From NCBI RefSeq assembly GCF_000717745.1, contig NZ_JOBH01000002.1:310001-374000 (forward strand): a stretch of DNA of 64,000 bases, in the 5' to 3' direction. Shown one piece after another: positions 14,702-22,885 of this stretch. This stretch comes from Streptomyces violens (lineage in GTDB: Bacteria > Actinomycetota > Actinomycetes > Streptomycetales > Streptomycetaceae). The stretch's first letter is position 1. Each line of letters opens with the position of its first letter. The position numbers and the translations under genes are program-made. A model generated the notes under the pieces. It did no database searches. It saw only the letters and a list, made by a program, of their open reading frames with translations, and had not been told where the DNA came from.

Positions 14702-16948
14702 GTGCCCGGTCTCGCGGACCCGGCCCGCTCAGCAGCAGTCTTGATAGGCGTGCACAAGTACAGGCATCTGGACGACTTACCCGCAGTCGCCTACAACCTG
14801 GACGGCCTGCGCGAGGTTTTGACCGACCCCGCAGTGTGGGGTCTGCCCTCCGACCGCTGCACCGTGCTCGCCCAGCCGGAGAGTGCCGAGCAGGTTCTGG
14901 ACGCGGTGAAAGAAGCCGCAAGCAGATCCTCGGACACATTACTCGTCTATTACGCCGGGCATGGTCTCATCGATCGACGCGACGAACTGTGTCTGGCCCT
15001 GCCACAGTCGGACCGCGAAAACGAGTACAAAGCGCTGCCATACGATTCCCTCAGACATGAGGTTCTGCAGGCTGGTGCCCTGCGCACCGTGGTGATCCTG
15101 GACTGCTGCTACAGCGGACGCGCACTGGCCGGCTACATGAGCCCGAGTGACCGCCTCGCCGACCACGCGAGGGTGGAGGGCTCCTTTGTGCTCACCGCTT
15201 CGAGCGCGACGCGCATGGCGCTGGCCCCACCGGGAGAGACGTACACGGCGTTCACTGGTGAACTGATCACTGCACTGTCTGAGGGCATCCCCGACGCACC
15301 GGACCCGATCGACATGATCAGCCTGTACCAACATCTCAAAGGCAACTTGAGGGCGAAGGCCCGGCCCTTGCCGGAGCAACGCAGCCGCGACACGGGAGTA
15401 TTCATCGCCCTCGCCCGCAACCGCGCTGTCCGATCGTGGACTCCCCGCCCGCCCACACCACTTCCCCCCGGTCCCGCCCCGTCGACCGCAGGCCCTCTCA
15501 TGAGGCGACAGCCGGCCACCAATCAGCAGCCGCCCTCCTCGCCTTCCCCTGCTGGCCCGGCTCAGGGGCGGGAACCACGACCTCAACATCAACATCCCAC
15601 CGCCTGCCGCACCGTCGCCGGAGGCCGGCGGCACGGAACGAGTACGCAGCCGGCGGAGGCCACGCGCAACACCATTTCGGGTGGCCGGCAAGGCAGCGTG
15701 ATCAACGCGCGGGACGTCGTCGGAAACAACGTGCCCGATGAAGCCCGGTTCCGCCGAGCTGCCGAGGCCGGTGACACCGATGCCATGGTCGAGCTCGGGG
15801 CCCTGCTGAAGCAGACAGGCCGGAGCAAGGGGGCGGAAGCTTGGCTCCGCCGAGCCGCCGAAGCCGGGAACACCGACGCCATGGCCAACCTCGGGGCATT
15901 GCTGAAAGCAACAGGCCGGAACAAGGTGGCCGAAGCCTGGTTCCGCCGAGCCGCCGAAGCCCGGAACACCGACGCCATGGCCAAGCTCCGGGCCATGTGG
16001 GCGGGAACAGCCCAGAAGGAAGTGGTGGAAGCCCGGTCCCACCGAGTCGCCGAAGCCGGTGATGCGGATGCCATGTTCCACCTCGGTGTCCGCCTGAACG
16101 AGGAGGGCCGGAACAGCGGGGCGGAAGCCTGGTACCGCCGAGCCGCCGAGGCCGGGGACACCGATGCCATGGTCAAGCTCGGGGCCCTCCTGGACGAGGA
16201 CGGCCGGAGCGCGGTCAACCTCGGCCTCATGCTTGACAAGGCGAAACGGATTGAGGAAGCGGAGGCTTGGTACCGGCAAGCCGCCGAAGCCGGGAACACC
16301 CGCGCCATGTTTCACCTCGGTGTCCTGCTGGACGAGGACAACCGGGTCGGGGAGGCGGAGCACTGGTACCGCGGAGCCGCTGAAGCCGGGAGCACCCGCG
16401 CCATGTTCAGCCTCGGTGTCCTGCTGGACGATGAAGGCCGGGGCGAGGAGGCCGATTTCTGGTACCGCCAAATCGCCGAAGCAGAGTTCGCCGACGCCGG
16501 CCTCGGTGTCCTGCTGGAGGGGATGGACCGGCTCGAGCAGGCCGACGCCTGGTACCGCGAAGTCGCCGAAGCACAAGGCGCCGACACCGACCTCGGAGCT
16601 CAACTGAAAAGGGCAGACCGGGCCGAGGAGGCCGAGGCCTGGTACCGCCGAGTCGACGAAGAACCAGACCTCGAAGGACGCGTCGACGTACTCCTGGAAG
16701 AGGCGGACAGGAGCGAGGAGACCGAGGCCTGGTGGCGCCGAGCCGCCGAAGCCGGGGACACCGTGGCCATGCGCAACCTCGTCTTCCTGTTGAAGGAGGA
16801 GGGCCAGGTCAAGGAGGCCGAAGCCTGGTGCCGCCGAGCTGTCGAAGCCGGCGACACCGTGGCCATGCGCAACCTCGTCTTCCTGTTGAAGGACGCGGGC
16901 CGCTTCGAAGAGGCCGAAGCGTGGATTCTCTGCGCCGTGGCGTCGTAG
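14702..16948 (+). CDS. Caspase (EACC1-associated type) with Sel1/TPR-like repeats
   Basis: 748 residues from GTG 14702, with GGAG six bases upstream inside the end of EACC1. Residues 10-230 form a caspase/peptidase C14 domain with the catalytic dyad His87 (YYAGHGL) and Cys136 (ILDCCYSG). A Pro/Gln-rich linker (about 240-320) carries the motif NTISGGRQGSVINARDVVG. Residues 352-743 are about twelve to thirteen tandem Sel1/TPR-like repeats of 30-32 residues (RAAEAGDTDAMxxLGxLL). The expected action is proteolysis after arginine or another basic residue on sensing a threat, with the repeats serving as recognition or oligomerisation surface; this is inferred. Two leucines near the start (Leu26, Leu80) are encoded by TTA, and ATA, AGA and AGG codons also occur, unlike neighbouring genes, which suggests transfer and bldA dependence. 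Confidence 0.88.
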   Translation: MPGLADPARSAAVLIGVHKYRHLDDLPAVAYNLDGLREVLTDPAVWGLPSDRCTVLAQPESAEQVLDAVKEAASRSSDTLLVYYAGHGLIDRRDELCLALPQSDRENEYKALPYDSLRHEVLQAGALRTVVILDCCYSGRALAGYMSPSDRLADHARVEGSFVLTASSATRMALAPPGETYTAFTGELITALSEGIPDAPDPIDMISLYQHLKGNLRAKARPLPEQRSRDTGVFIALARNRAVRSWTPRPPTPLPPGPAPSTAGPLMRRQPATNQQPPSSPSPAGPAQGREPRPQHQHPTACRTVAGGRRHGTSTQPAEATRNTISGGRQGSVINARDVVGNNVPDEARFRRAAEAGDTDAMVELGALLKQTGRSKGAEAWLRRAAEAGNTDAMANLGALLKATGRNKVAEAWFRRAAEARNTDAMAKLRAMWAGTAQKEVVEARSHRVAEAGDADAMFHLGVRLNEEGRNSGAEAWYRRAAEAGDTDAMVKLGALLDEDGRSAVNLGLMLDKAKRIEEAEAWYRQAAEAGNTRAMFHLGVLLDEDNRVGEAEHWYRGAAEAGSTRAMFSLGVLLDDEGRGEEADFWYRQIAEAEFADAGLGVLLEGMDRLEQADAWYREVAEAQGADTDLGAQLKRADRAEEAEAWYRRVDEEPDLEGRVDVLLEEADRSEETEAWWRRAAEAGDTVAMRNLVFLLKEEGQVKEAEAWCRRAVEAGDTVAMRNLVFLLKDAGRFEEAEAWILCAVAS
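15755..16930 (+). repeat. Intragenic 96-base tandem repeats (Sel1-like)
   Basis: About twelve to thirteen copies of a 90-96-base unit encode the repeat region of the caspase protein. Units eight to ten are 30 residues; the others 32. One unit is broken: a copy ending at GRSA runs directly into VNLGLMLDKAKR, missing about a dozen residues. The last two copies share an identical 41-base run (16757-16797 and 16853-16893), a sign of recent duplication or gene conversion. Confidence 0.9.
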
Positions 16949-16986
16949 CTACGCCTCTCTTCCTGCGCTGAACTGGCGCGACGTTG

Positions 16987-17009
16987 CGGTGCCGGCCCGG
17001 GGCGCACCG
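16987..17009. terminator. Hairpin between convergent caspase and xylB genes
   Basis: CGGTGC (16987-16992) pairs with GCACCG (17004-17009) around an 11-base GC-rich loop. It lies between two convergent stops and could serve either direction. Confidence 0.4.
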
Positions 17010-17024
17010 ACACGTGCCGCCGCC

Positions 17025-18503
17025 TCAGCTCAGCAGCGACGGTGTCGCCCGGTCCAGTACGTCCTCGATGCGGTCCCACGCCGCCCGGTCGCGCGGCAGG
17101 GCCGGCAGCGGTTCGCCCTCCCCCGTGCCCCAACCGGCCGCGATCCCCACGGGATCGGCGCCGGTCGCCGCGCCCGCGGCCAGCGCGGCGGCGCCGAGCG
17201 CGACCAGTTCGGTGTGGTGCGGCACGATAACCGGGCGGCCGGAGAGCCGCCGTACGGTGTCCCGCCAGACCCGGCCCTGCGCACCCCCGCCGGTCAGCCG
17301 CAGCGGACGGTCGCGCACCTCGGGTGACGCCGGGTCCAGGCCGCAGGCGCGGAACATCTCGTCCAGCGCGCGGAGCACAGTGAACGCCGCGCCTTCGTAG
17401 GCCGCGCCGAGCAGCTGCCGCGGGGTGGTGTCGTGGCGGACGCCGGTGAGCAGCCCGGAGGCGTGCGGCAGGTCGGGGGTGCGTTCGCCGTCGAGGTACG
17501 GGAGGAGGACCGCCGCCCCGCCCGGCTCGGCGTCCTCGCGGTCCAGCCCCAGCAGCGCGGCGATCTTGTCGACGGCGAGCGTGCAGTTCAGGGTGCAGCC
17601 GAGCGGGAGATACGTACCGTCAGCGGCCGCGAACCCGGCGATACCGGGGGCGGCGGGCCGGGTGCGGCTGGCGGCGAAGACGGTGCCGGAGGTGCCGAGG
17701 CTGACCACAGGGTGGTCGAGCAGTCCCGCGCCGCCGAGGCCGAGGCCGACGGCGGCGGCCATGTTGTCGCCGGTGCCCGCGGCCACGGGGATGCCGGCGG
17801 GCAGCCCGAGCGCCTCGGCCGCCGCCGGGGTCAGCGCCCCGACGCGGGTGGCGCCGGTCGGCGCGACCTCGGGCAGCAGCCGGGCCTCCATGCCGACGAG
17901 ATCGAGGAGTTCCGGGTCGTATGCGCCGGTCGCGGTGGCGTACCAGAGCGTGCCCGAGGCGTCGCCGGGGTCGGTCACGGCCGTACCGGCGAGGCGTTCG
18001 GTGAGGAAGTCGTGCGGCAGCCGGACGGCGGCTGCGGCGTCGGCGGTGGCCGGTTCGTGCTCCCGCAGCCACTGCCACTTGGTAGCGGTCATGGAGGCGA
18101 CGGGCTCCGATCCGGTACGGGCGAGCCAGGCTTCCGGGCCGCCGAGCGCCTCGGTGAGAGCCGCGGCCTGCGGCGCCGAGCGGGTGTCGTTCCACAGCAG
18201 CGCGGGCCGCAGCGGCCGCCCGGCCGCGTCCAGGACGACGAGGCCGTGCTGCTGGCCCGCGACGGCGATACCGGCCACGGCGGACGGCTCGGCGCCGGAC
18301 TCCTTCAGCCCGGCGGCGACGGCCTCGCCGAGCGCGCTCCACCACGCCTCCGGGTCGCTCTCCCGGGCCCCGTCGCTGCCGGTGACGGTGTGCGGGGCGC
18401 GCCCCTGCCCCCGAATGCGGCCGGTCCCGACGTCGACGACGACGGCCTTGGTGGCCTGGGTCGAGCTGTCCACCCCGATGACCACGCGCTGCTGTCCGCG
18501 CAC
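17025..18503 (-). CDS. xylB: Xylulokinase
   Basis: 492 residues from the GTG at 18503 with GGGAGG four to five bases upstream. It is an FGGY-family kinase with both actin-like domains: [18 protein letters not shown] for the first phosphate loop, [12 protein letters not shown] with LLWNDTR for sugar binding, [15 protein letters not shown] holding the catalytic aspartate, and [19 protein letters not shown] near the C-terminus. It phosphorylates D-xylulose to xylulose-5-phosphate, the second step of xylose use. It is divergent from xylA across a 115-base AT-richer operator region, with the ROK regulator just beyond xylA. Confidence 0.95.
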   Translation of the reverse strand: MRGQQRVVIGVDSSTQATKAVVVDVGTGRIRGQGRAPHTVTGSDGARESDPEAWWSALGEAVAAGLKESGAEPSAVAGIAVAGQQHGLVVLDAAGRPLRPALLWNDTRSAPQAAALTEALGGPEAWLARTGSEPVASMTATKWQWLREHEPATADAAAAVRLPHDFLTERLAGTAVTDPGDASGTLWYATATGAYDPELLDLVGMEARLLPEVAPTGATRVGALTPAAAEALGLPAGIPVAAGTGDNMAAAVGLGLGGAGLLDHPVVSLGTSGTVFAASRTRPAAPGIAGFAAADGTYLPLGCTLNCTLAVDKIAALLGLDREDAEPGGAAVLLPYLDGERTPDLPHASGLLTGVRHDTTPRQLLGAAYEGAAFTVLRALDEMFRACGLDPASPEVRDRPLRLTGGGAQGRVWRDTVRRLSGRPVIVPHHTELVALGAAALAAGAATGADPVGIAAGWGTGEGEPLPALPRDRAAWDRIEDVLDRATPSLLS

Positions 18504-18565
18504 GCTTCCTCCCTCACACATTTCCGGTCGGTCCGCCGTGGGGGCTTCCCCGCGACTGCGCCGCA

Positions 18566-18593
18566 TACTAATTTGTTTTCTGCCTTTACTAAT
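18566..18593. promoter_or_regulatory. xylB/xylA operator: two TACTAAT copies one and a half dozen bases apart
   Basis: TACTAAT occurs at 18566-18572 and 18587-18593, exactly 21 bases apart, which is two helical turns. The stretch between is AT-rich (ATTTGTTTTC), very unusual in this DNA, and recalls half-sites bound by XylR-type ROK repressors. It sits 63 bases before the xylB start and 26 bases before xylA, so it can control both genes. Confidence 0.65.
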
Positions 18594-18618
18594 AGGTGCG
18601 ACGCAAGAGAGGTGCCCC

Positions 18619-19782
18619 ATGAGCTACACCCCCACCCCCGAGGACCGCTTCACCTTCGGCCTGTGGACCGTCGGCTGGACCGGCATCGACCCGTTCGGCG
18701 TGGCCACCCGGCCCGCGCTGGACCCGGTGGAGTCCGTCGAGCGGCTGGCGGAGCTCGGCGCGTACGGCATCACCTTCCACGACGACGACCTGATCCCCTT
18801 CGGGTCCACGGACGCCGAGCGCGAGGCGATCCTCAAGCGGTTCCGCGCCGCGCTGGACGCCACCGGCATGAAGGTCCCGATGGCGACCACCAACCTCTTC
18901 ACGCAGCCGGTCTTCAAGGACGGCGGCTTCACCGCCAACGACCGCGACGTGCGCCGCTACGCACTGCGCAAGACCATGCGCAACATCGACCTCGCGGCCG
19001 AGCTGGGCGCCGAGACGTATGTGGCGTGGGGCGGCCGGGAGGGCGCGGAGTCCGGCGGCGCCAAGGACGTCCGGCACGCGCTGGACCGCATGAAGGAAGC
19101 CTTCGACCTGCTCGCCGAGTACGTCACCGAGCAGGGCTACGGGCTGCGCTTCGCCATCGAGCCCAAGCCCAACGAGCCGCGCGGCGACATCCTGCTGCCC
19201 ACCGTCGGCCACGCGCTGGCGTTCATCGAGCGGCTGGAGCGCCCCGAACTGTTCGGCGTGAACCCGGAGGTCGGCCATGAGCAGATGGCGGGGCTGAACT
19301 TCCCGCACGGCATCGCGCAGGCCCTGTGGGCGGGCAAGCTCTTCCACCTCGACCTCAACGGCCAGAACGGCATCAAGTACGACCAGGACCTGCGCTTCGG
19401 CGCGGGCGATCTACGGCAGGCGTTCTGGCTGGTGGACCTGCTGGAGACCGCGGGGTACGCGGGCCCCCGCCACTTCGACTTCAAGCCGGTGCGCACCGAC
19501 GGATTCGACGGAGTGTGGGAGTCCGCGAAGAACTGCATGCGCAACTACCTGATCCTGCGCGAGCGGGCCGCCGCCTTCCGCGCCGACCCCGAGGTGCAGC
19601 AGGCGCTGCGCGACTCCCGGCTGGACGAGCTCGCGCAGCCCACCGCCGCCGACGGCCTCGCCGCGCTGCGGGCCGACCGCACCGCGTACGAGGAGTTCGA
19701 CGTGGCGGCGGCCGCCGGCCGCTCGATGGCCTTCGAGCGGCTCGACCAGCTCGCGATGGAGCACCTGCTCGCGGTCCGCTGA
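18619..19782 (+). CDS. xylA: Xylose isomerase
   Basis: 387 residues, the usual length of class I streptomycete xylose isomerases. Key residues fall at the classical numbers: His54 and Asp57 ([10 protein letters not shown]), Glu181 and Lys183 ([12 protein letters not shown]), then [21 protein letters not shown] and HFDFKPVR for the two metal sites. It converts D-xylose to D-xylulose and needs Mg or Mn (Co also works in the family). The ATG at 18619 has AGAGAGG upstream. Its partner kinase is divergent and the ROK regulator converges on it with 10 bases between stops. Confidence 0.97.
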   Translation: MSYTPTPEDRFTFGLWTVGWTGIDPFGVATRPALDPVESVERLAELGAYGITFHDDDLIPFGSTDAEREAILKRFRAALDATGMKVPMATTNLFTQPVFKDGGFTANDRDVRRYALRKTMRNIDLAAELGAETYVAWGGREGAESGGAKDVRHALDRMKEAFDLLAEYVTEQGYGLRFAIEPKPNEPRGDILLPTVGHALAFIERLERPELFGVNPEVGHEQMAGLNFPHGIAQALWAGKLFHLDLNGQNGIKYDQDLRFGAGDLRQAFWLVDLLETAGYAGPRHFDFKPVRTDGFDGVWESAKNCMRNYLILRERAAAFRADPEVQQALRDSRLDELAQPTAADGLAALRADRTAYEEFDVAAAAGRSMAFERLDQLAMEHLLAVR

Positions 19783-19792
19783 ACGAGGCTCC

Positions 19793-21034
19793 TCAGCCCG
19801 ACTGGCCCCCCGTGTACGCCAGCGGGTCCGCCAGTACCTCCCGTACGACCTGGGCGGCGGCGCCCCGCGCGGCGTCGCCCGAGGAGGACGAGGCGCGCAG
19901 CCGCCCGCCGTCCGCGCTCCACAGGCCCGACACCACCCGTCGGGCCAGCTCCGCGCGGGTGGCGGGCGCCAGCCACGGCATCAGCAGCCGGTAACTGCCG
20001 CCGAGCACCACGGCGTCCGGGTCGAAGAGGTTCACCGCGCCGGAGAGCACCAGCCCGAGCTGCCGCCCGGCCTGCTCGATCGCCGCCAGCGCGCGCGGCT
20101 CGCCCTGCCGGGCCCGCCGCTCCAGCTCCGTCACGGCCGGCGCCCCGCCCTCCCCGGGCTCCAGCCCGGCGTTGCGCAACAGCGCGGCCTGGCCCGCGTA
20201 CTGCTCCAGGCAGCCGCGCGCCCCGCAGCGGCACTCGGGCCCGTCCGGGTCCACCACCACATGCCCGATCTCGCCCGCGAAACCGTGCGCGCCGCGCAGC
20301 AGTTCACCGTCCAGTACGAGCGCGCCGCCGACGCCGGTCTCGCCCGTCAGGTACAGGAAGCTGCGCACCCGGTCCAGGCCGCCGAACCACAGCTCGGCGA
20401 GGGCCGCGCTGTTCGCCTCGTTGTCGGAGCCGACCGGCAGCGGGCGGCCGGCGGGCCGCAGCCGGGACAGCGCCCGGCCGAACATCTCCTCCACCGCCAC
20501 ACCGTGCCAGCCGAGGTTCGGGGCCTGGCGCACGGTGCCGCCGGAGAGCAGGCCCGGGACCGCGAGCCGCACCCCCGCCGGGCGCAGCTCCTGCTCGGCG
20601 GCCGACTCCAGCGTGCGCGCGGCGATCCGGGCCGCCCGGTCCAGTACCTCCTCGGGGGACGCGCCCCGGTTGTCGAGGTGGGTGGTCAGCCGTACCCGGT
20701 CGGTGCCCGCGAGGTCGACGACGCACACCGAGACGTAGTCGATGTTGATCTCGACGCCGAGCCCGGCCGGGCCCGTGCCCGCGACCTTCAGCACGGTGCC
20801 GGGACGGCCCGCCTGGCCGCTGAACGTCTTGCCCGACTCGACCAGGAACCCGCCCGCCAGCAACTGCTCGACCAGCGAGGACACCGCCGCCCTGGTCAGC
20901 CCCACCCGCGCGGCCACCGCGGCGCGAGTGACCTCGCCCTCGTCGTGCACCACCCGCAGCACCAGGCTGAGGTTGTGCCGCCGCACGGTCGACCTGTCCG
21001 CCTTGGCCGCCGGCGGCACCTGAGTGTTCTTCAT
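19793..21034 (-). CDS. ROK-family transcriptional regulator, likely xylose repressor
   Basis: 413 residues. A winged helix-turn-helix occupies residues 15-75 (STVRRHNLSLVLRVVHDEGEVTRAAVAARVGLTRAAVSSLVEQL), followed by a ROK sugar-kinase-like domain with LTGETGVGGALVLDGELLRGAHGFAGEIGHV and the zinc loop CRCGARGCLEQYAG. The GHxxV(x)11CxCGxxGCxE consensus is intact. Its position beside xylA and xylB makes it the probable xylose-sensing repressor acting on the TACTAAT repeats; this is inferred from neighbourhood and family. The start lacks a clear ribosome site. Confidence 0.9.
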   Translation of the reverse strand: MKNTQVPPAAKADRSTVRRHNLSLVLRVVHDEGEVTRAAVAARVGLTRAAVSSLVEQLLAGGFLVESGKTFSGQAGRPGTVLKVAGTGPAGLGVEINIDYVSVCVVDLAGTDRVRLTTHLDNRGASPEEVLDRAARIAARTLESAAEQELRPAGVRLAVPGLLSGGTVRQAPNLGWHGVAVEEMFGRALSRLRPAGRPLPVGSDNEANSAALAELWFGGLDRVRSFLYLTGETGVGGALVLDGELLRGAHGFAGEIGHVVVDPDGPECRCGARGCLEQYAGQAALLRNAGLEPGEGGAPAVTELERRARQGEPRALAAIEQAGRQLGLVLSGAVNLFDPDAVVLGGSYRLLMPWLAPATRAELARRVVSGLWSADGGRLRASSSSGDAARGAAAQVVREVLADPLAYTGGQSG

Positions 21035-21115
21035 CGCCCGGTGAGCCTATGCGACGGTGCCGGGGAGGGCTCCAGGTGTACCGTGACGAGCCCGTCCGCC
21101 CAGGGAGGCCGCCCG

Positions 21116-21619
21116 GTGCGTCTGCTGCTGACCGCCGACACCCATCTGCCCAAGCGCGCCAAGGTCCTGCCGGATCCGCTCCTCGCGGAGCTGGAGCGCG
21201 CCGACGCCGTGCTGCACGCCGGGGACTGGGTGGACGCCGCGACGCTGGACCTGCTGGAGGCGCGGGCCCGCCGGGTGATCGGCGTGTACGGGAACAACGA
21301 CGGGCCGGAGCTGCGGGCCCGGCTCCCGGAGGTGGCGCGCGCCGAGCTGGGCGGGCTGCGCTTCGGTGTCGTGCACGAGACCGGCGCGGCGCAGGGCCGC
21401 GAGCGCCGGTGCGCCAAGCGCTACCCCGACCTCGACGTGCTGGTCTTCGGGCACAGCCACATCCCCTGGGACACGGTCGCGCCGGGCGGCCTGCGGCTGC
21501 TCAACCCCGGCTCCCCGACGGACCGGCGCCGCGAGCCGTACTGCACGTACATGACGGTGACCGCGGCGGAGGGGCGGCTGAGCGAAGTGGAGCTGCACCG
21601 GCTGCCTCCGCGCCGCTGA
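21116..21619 (+). CDS. YfcE/MJ0936-family metallophosphoesterase
   Basis: 167 residues from a GTG at 21116, with GGGAGG seven bases upstream. All metal-binding motifs of the small calcineurin-like phosphodiesterases are present in order: ADTHL (D-x-H), GDW, GNND, and GHSHIPW, with VVHETGA supplying another histidine. It probably hydrolyses phosphodiesters or phosphomonoesters using Mn or a similar metal. It is divergent from the ROK regulator, with no operon partner. The family has no agreed physiological substrate. Confidence 0.88.
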   Translation: MRLLLTADTHLPKRAKVLPDPLLAELERADAVLHAGDWVDAATLDLLEARARRVIGVYGNNDGPELRARLPEVARAELGGLRFGVVHETGAAQGRERRCAKRYPDLDVLVFGHSHIPWDTVAPGGLRLLNPGSPTDRRREPYCTYMTVTAAEGRLSEVELHRLPPRR

Positions 21620-21681
21620 ACGTTGGCTCCGTAACGGGGCATCGACGTGCAGCCGCCGGAAGAGCCGCCCATCATGGCGGC

Positions 21682-22401
21682 ATGGACCGTAGGGACCACA
21701 TCGAGGCCGCCCGTACCGCACTGGCCGCCACCGGCGCCCACCTCATGCCCCCGGCCGCCGTGCGGGCCGCGCTGCCGGGCGGGGCCGAGGGCTGGGCGCG
21801 GTTCGCCGCGCACTGGGAAGACCTGTCGCCGGACCCGTACGCGGCGTCCCGCGGCACCCGCAGGCTGCGCCGGTACGGCCATTTCACCGTCGACCCGGAA
21901 ACCGGCGAACGGTCGCTCCAGCCCCATACGCCTTTCCTGCAGCCGGCCGGCACCAATCACCTCTACGAAACGCAGGACCGCCATTTCGACCCGCTGACCG
22001 ACGCATTCCTCGCCGACCCTGTCCTGCATTCGCTGCTGGAATTGCTGGGAAAGGCGGCGGACGCGCTGGCGAGGCCGGAGCGGTGGCAGGTCAAAGTGCA
22101 CCCCTTCCGGGTGAGCGCCGCCGCCGACGGCGAGGGGCAGCCCACTCCCGAGGGCCGCCACCGGGACGGCGTGACGCTGGTGACCTCGCTGCTCATCAGC
22201 CGGGAGAACGCCACCGGCGGGCAGAGCACGGTGTACGCGACCGACGGCCGCGAGGTGCTGTCGACGACGCTGCGGGAGCCGGCGGCCCTGCTGCTCTCCG
22301 ACGACCGCAGCACCTTGCACGGGGTCTCCCCCATTCGGCCGGTGGACACCGGCCGGCCCGCCCGCCGAGATGTCCTCGTCGTCACCTATACAGCGTCCTG
22401 A
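21682..22401 (+). CDS. 2OG-Fe(II) dioxygenase (PF10014-like, IDO family)
   Basis: 239 residues. The second half has the iron ligands HxD (GRHRDGVTLVTSLLISREN) and the distal histidine in STLHGVSPI, with the 2-oxoglutarate-binding arginine in RRDVLVVTY. The GGQSTVYATDGRE loop fits the 2OG-Fe_Oxy_2 family that includes L-isoleucine 4-hydroxylase. It probably hydroxylates an amino acid or related compound with O2 and 2-oxoglutarate, releasing succinate and CO2. It stands alone; start ATG 21682 lacks a strong ribosome site. The substrate is unknown. Confidence 0.82.
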   Translation: MDRRDHIEAARTALAATGAHLMPPAAVRAALPGGAEGWARFAAHWEDLSPDPYAASRGTRRLRRYGHFTVDPETGERSLQPHTPFLQPAGTNHLYETQDRHFDPLTDAFLADPVLHSLLELLGKAADALARPERWQVKVHPFRVSAAADGEGQPTPEGRHRDGVTLVTSLLISRENATGGQSTVYATDGREVLSTTLREPAALLLSDDRSTLHGVSPIRPVDTGRPARRDVLVVTYTAS

Positions 22402-22486
22402 ATTTCTTGCTCCATCGGGGCGAATAATCACGTCCGCGCGCCGTGGGAAGCAGGCCACCGGGAACCCACAGCGCATGGAGAACAAG

Positions 22487-22669
22487 GTGAATCCCATCGA
22501 AATGCAGAAGTGCCTCGGCGGCGTCGACTACCCGGCCTCCAAGGACGAGATCATGCGGCAGGCGGAGCAGCACGGCGCGAGCAAGGACATCATGGGCGCG
22601 CTGAAGAAGCTGCCCGAGACCGACTACGAGTCGCCCGCCGCCGTGAACAGGGAGGTGGGCAAGGAGTAG
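22487..22669 (+). CDS. DUF2795-domain small protein
   Basis: 60 residues if started at GTG 22487 (GGAG six bases upstream); an ATG at 22475 adds four residues. The sequence NPIEMQKCLGGVDYPASKDEIMRQAEQHGA followed by LKKLPETDYESPAAVNREV is the DUF2795 signature. These tiny helical proteins are abundant in actinobacteria and have no known function. A strong hairpin terminator follows directly. Confidence 0.85.
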   Translation: MNPIEMQKCLGGVDYPASKDEIMRQAEQHGASKDIMGALKKLPETDYESPAAVNREVGKE

Positions 22670-22687
22670 CACCGCGCCGTTCGCGCA

Positions 22688-22724
22688 GACGGAGCCGGCC
22701 GCCCCCACAGCGGCCGGCTCCGTC
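22688..22724 (+). terminator. Strong hairpin terminator after DUF2795
   Basis: GACGGAGCCGGCCGC (22688-22702) pairs perfectly with GCGGCCGGCTCCGTC (22710-22724), a 15-base stem with a 7-base loop, 18 bases after the stop. Confidence 0.85.
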
Positions 22725-22885
22725 GCGTCATCAACCCACGAACGCCACAGCCGTCAAACCCCCTTACCTACGGGCGAGTTGGTCCGTACCTCTTGACGGT
22801 GTGTCCTCACGTACTGAACATTCGTCGGGCAAGAGAGCGCTCCCAGGAAACCCCACCGTTCAGTTCCTGAAGCAGGAGAGTCGCC

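Noticed and set aside
15755..16930. 96-base repeats considered as CRISPR-like or minisatellite DNA
   Set aside because: They are in frame, encode regular Sel1/TPR-like units and have no spacers.
13885..16948. Mobile element or integrative island carrying the first caspase locus
   Set aside because: Codon use looks foreign, but no integrase, tRNA, direct repeats or transposase was found at either side.
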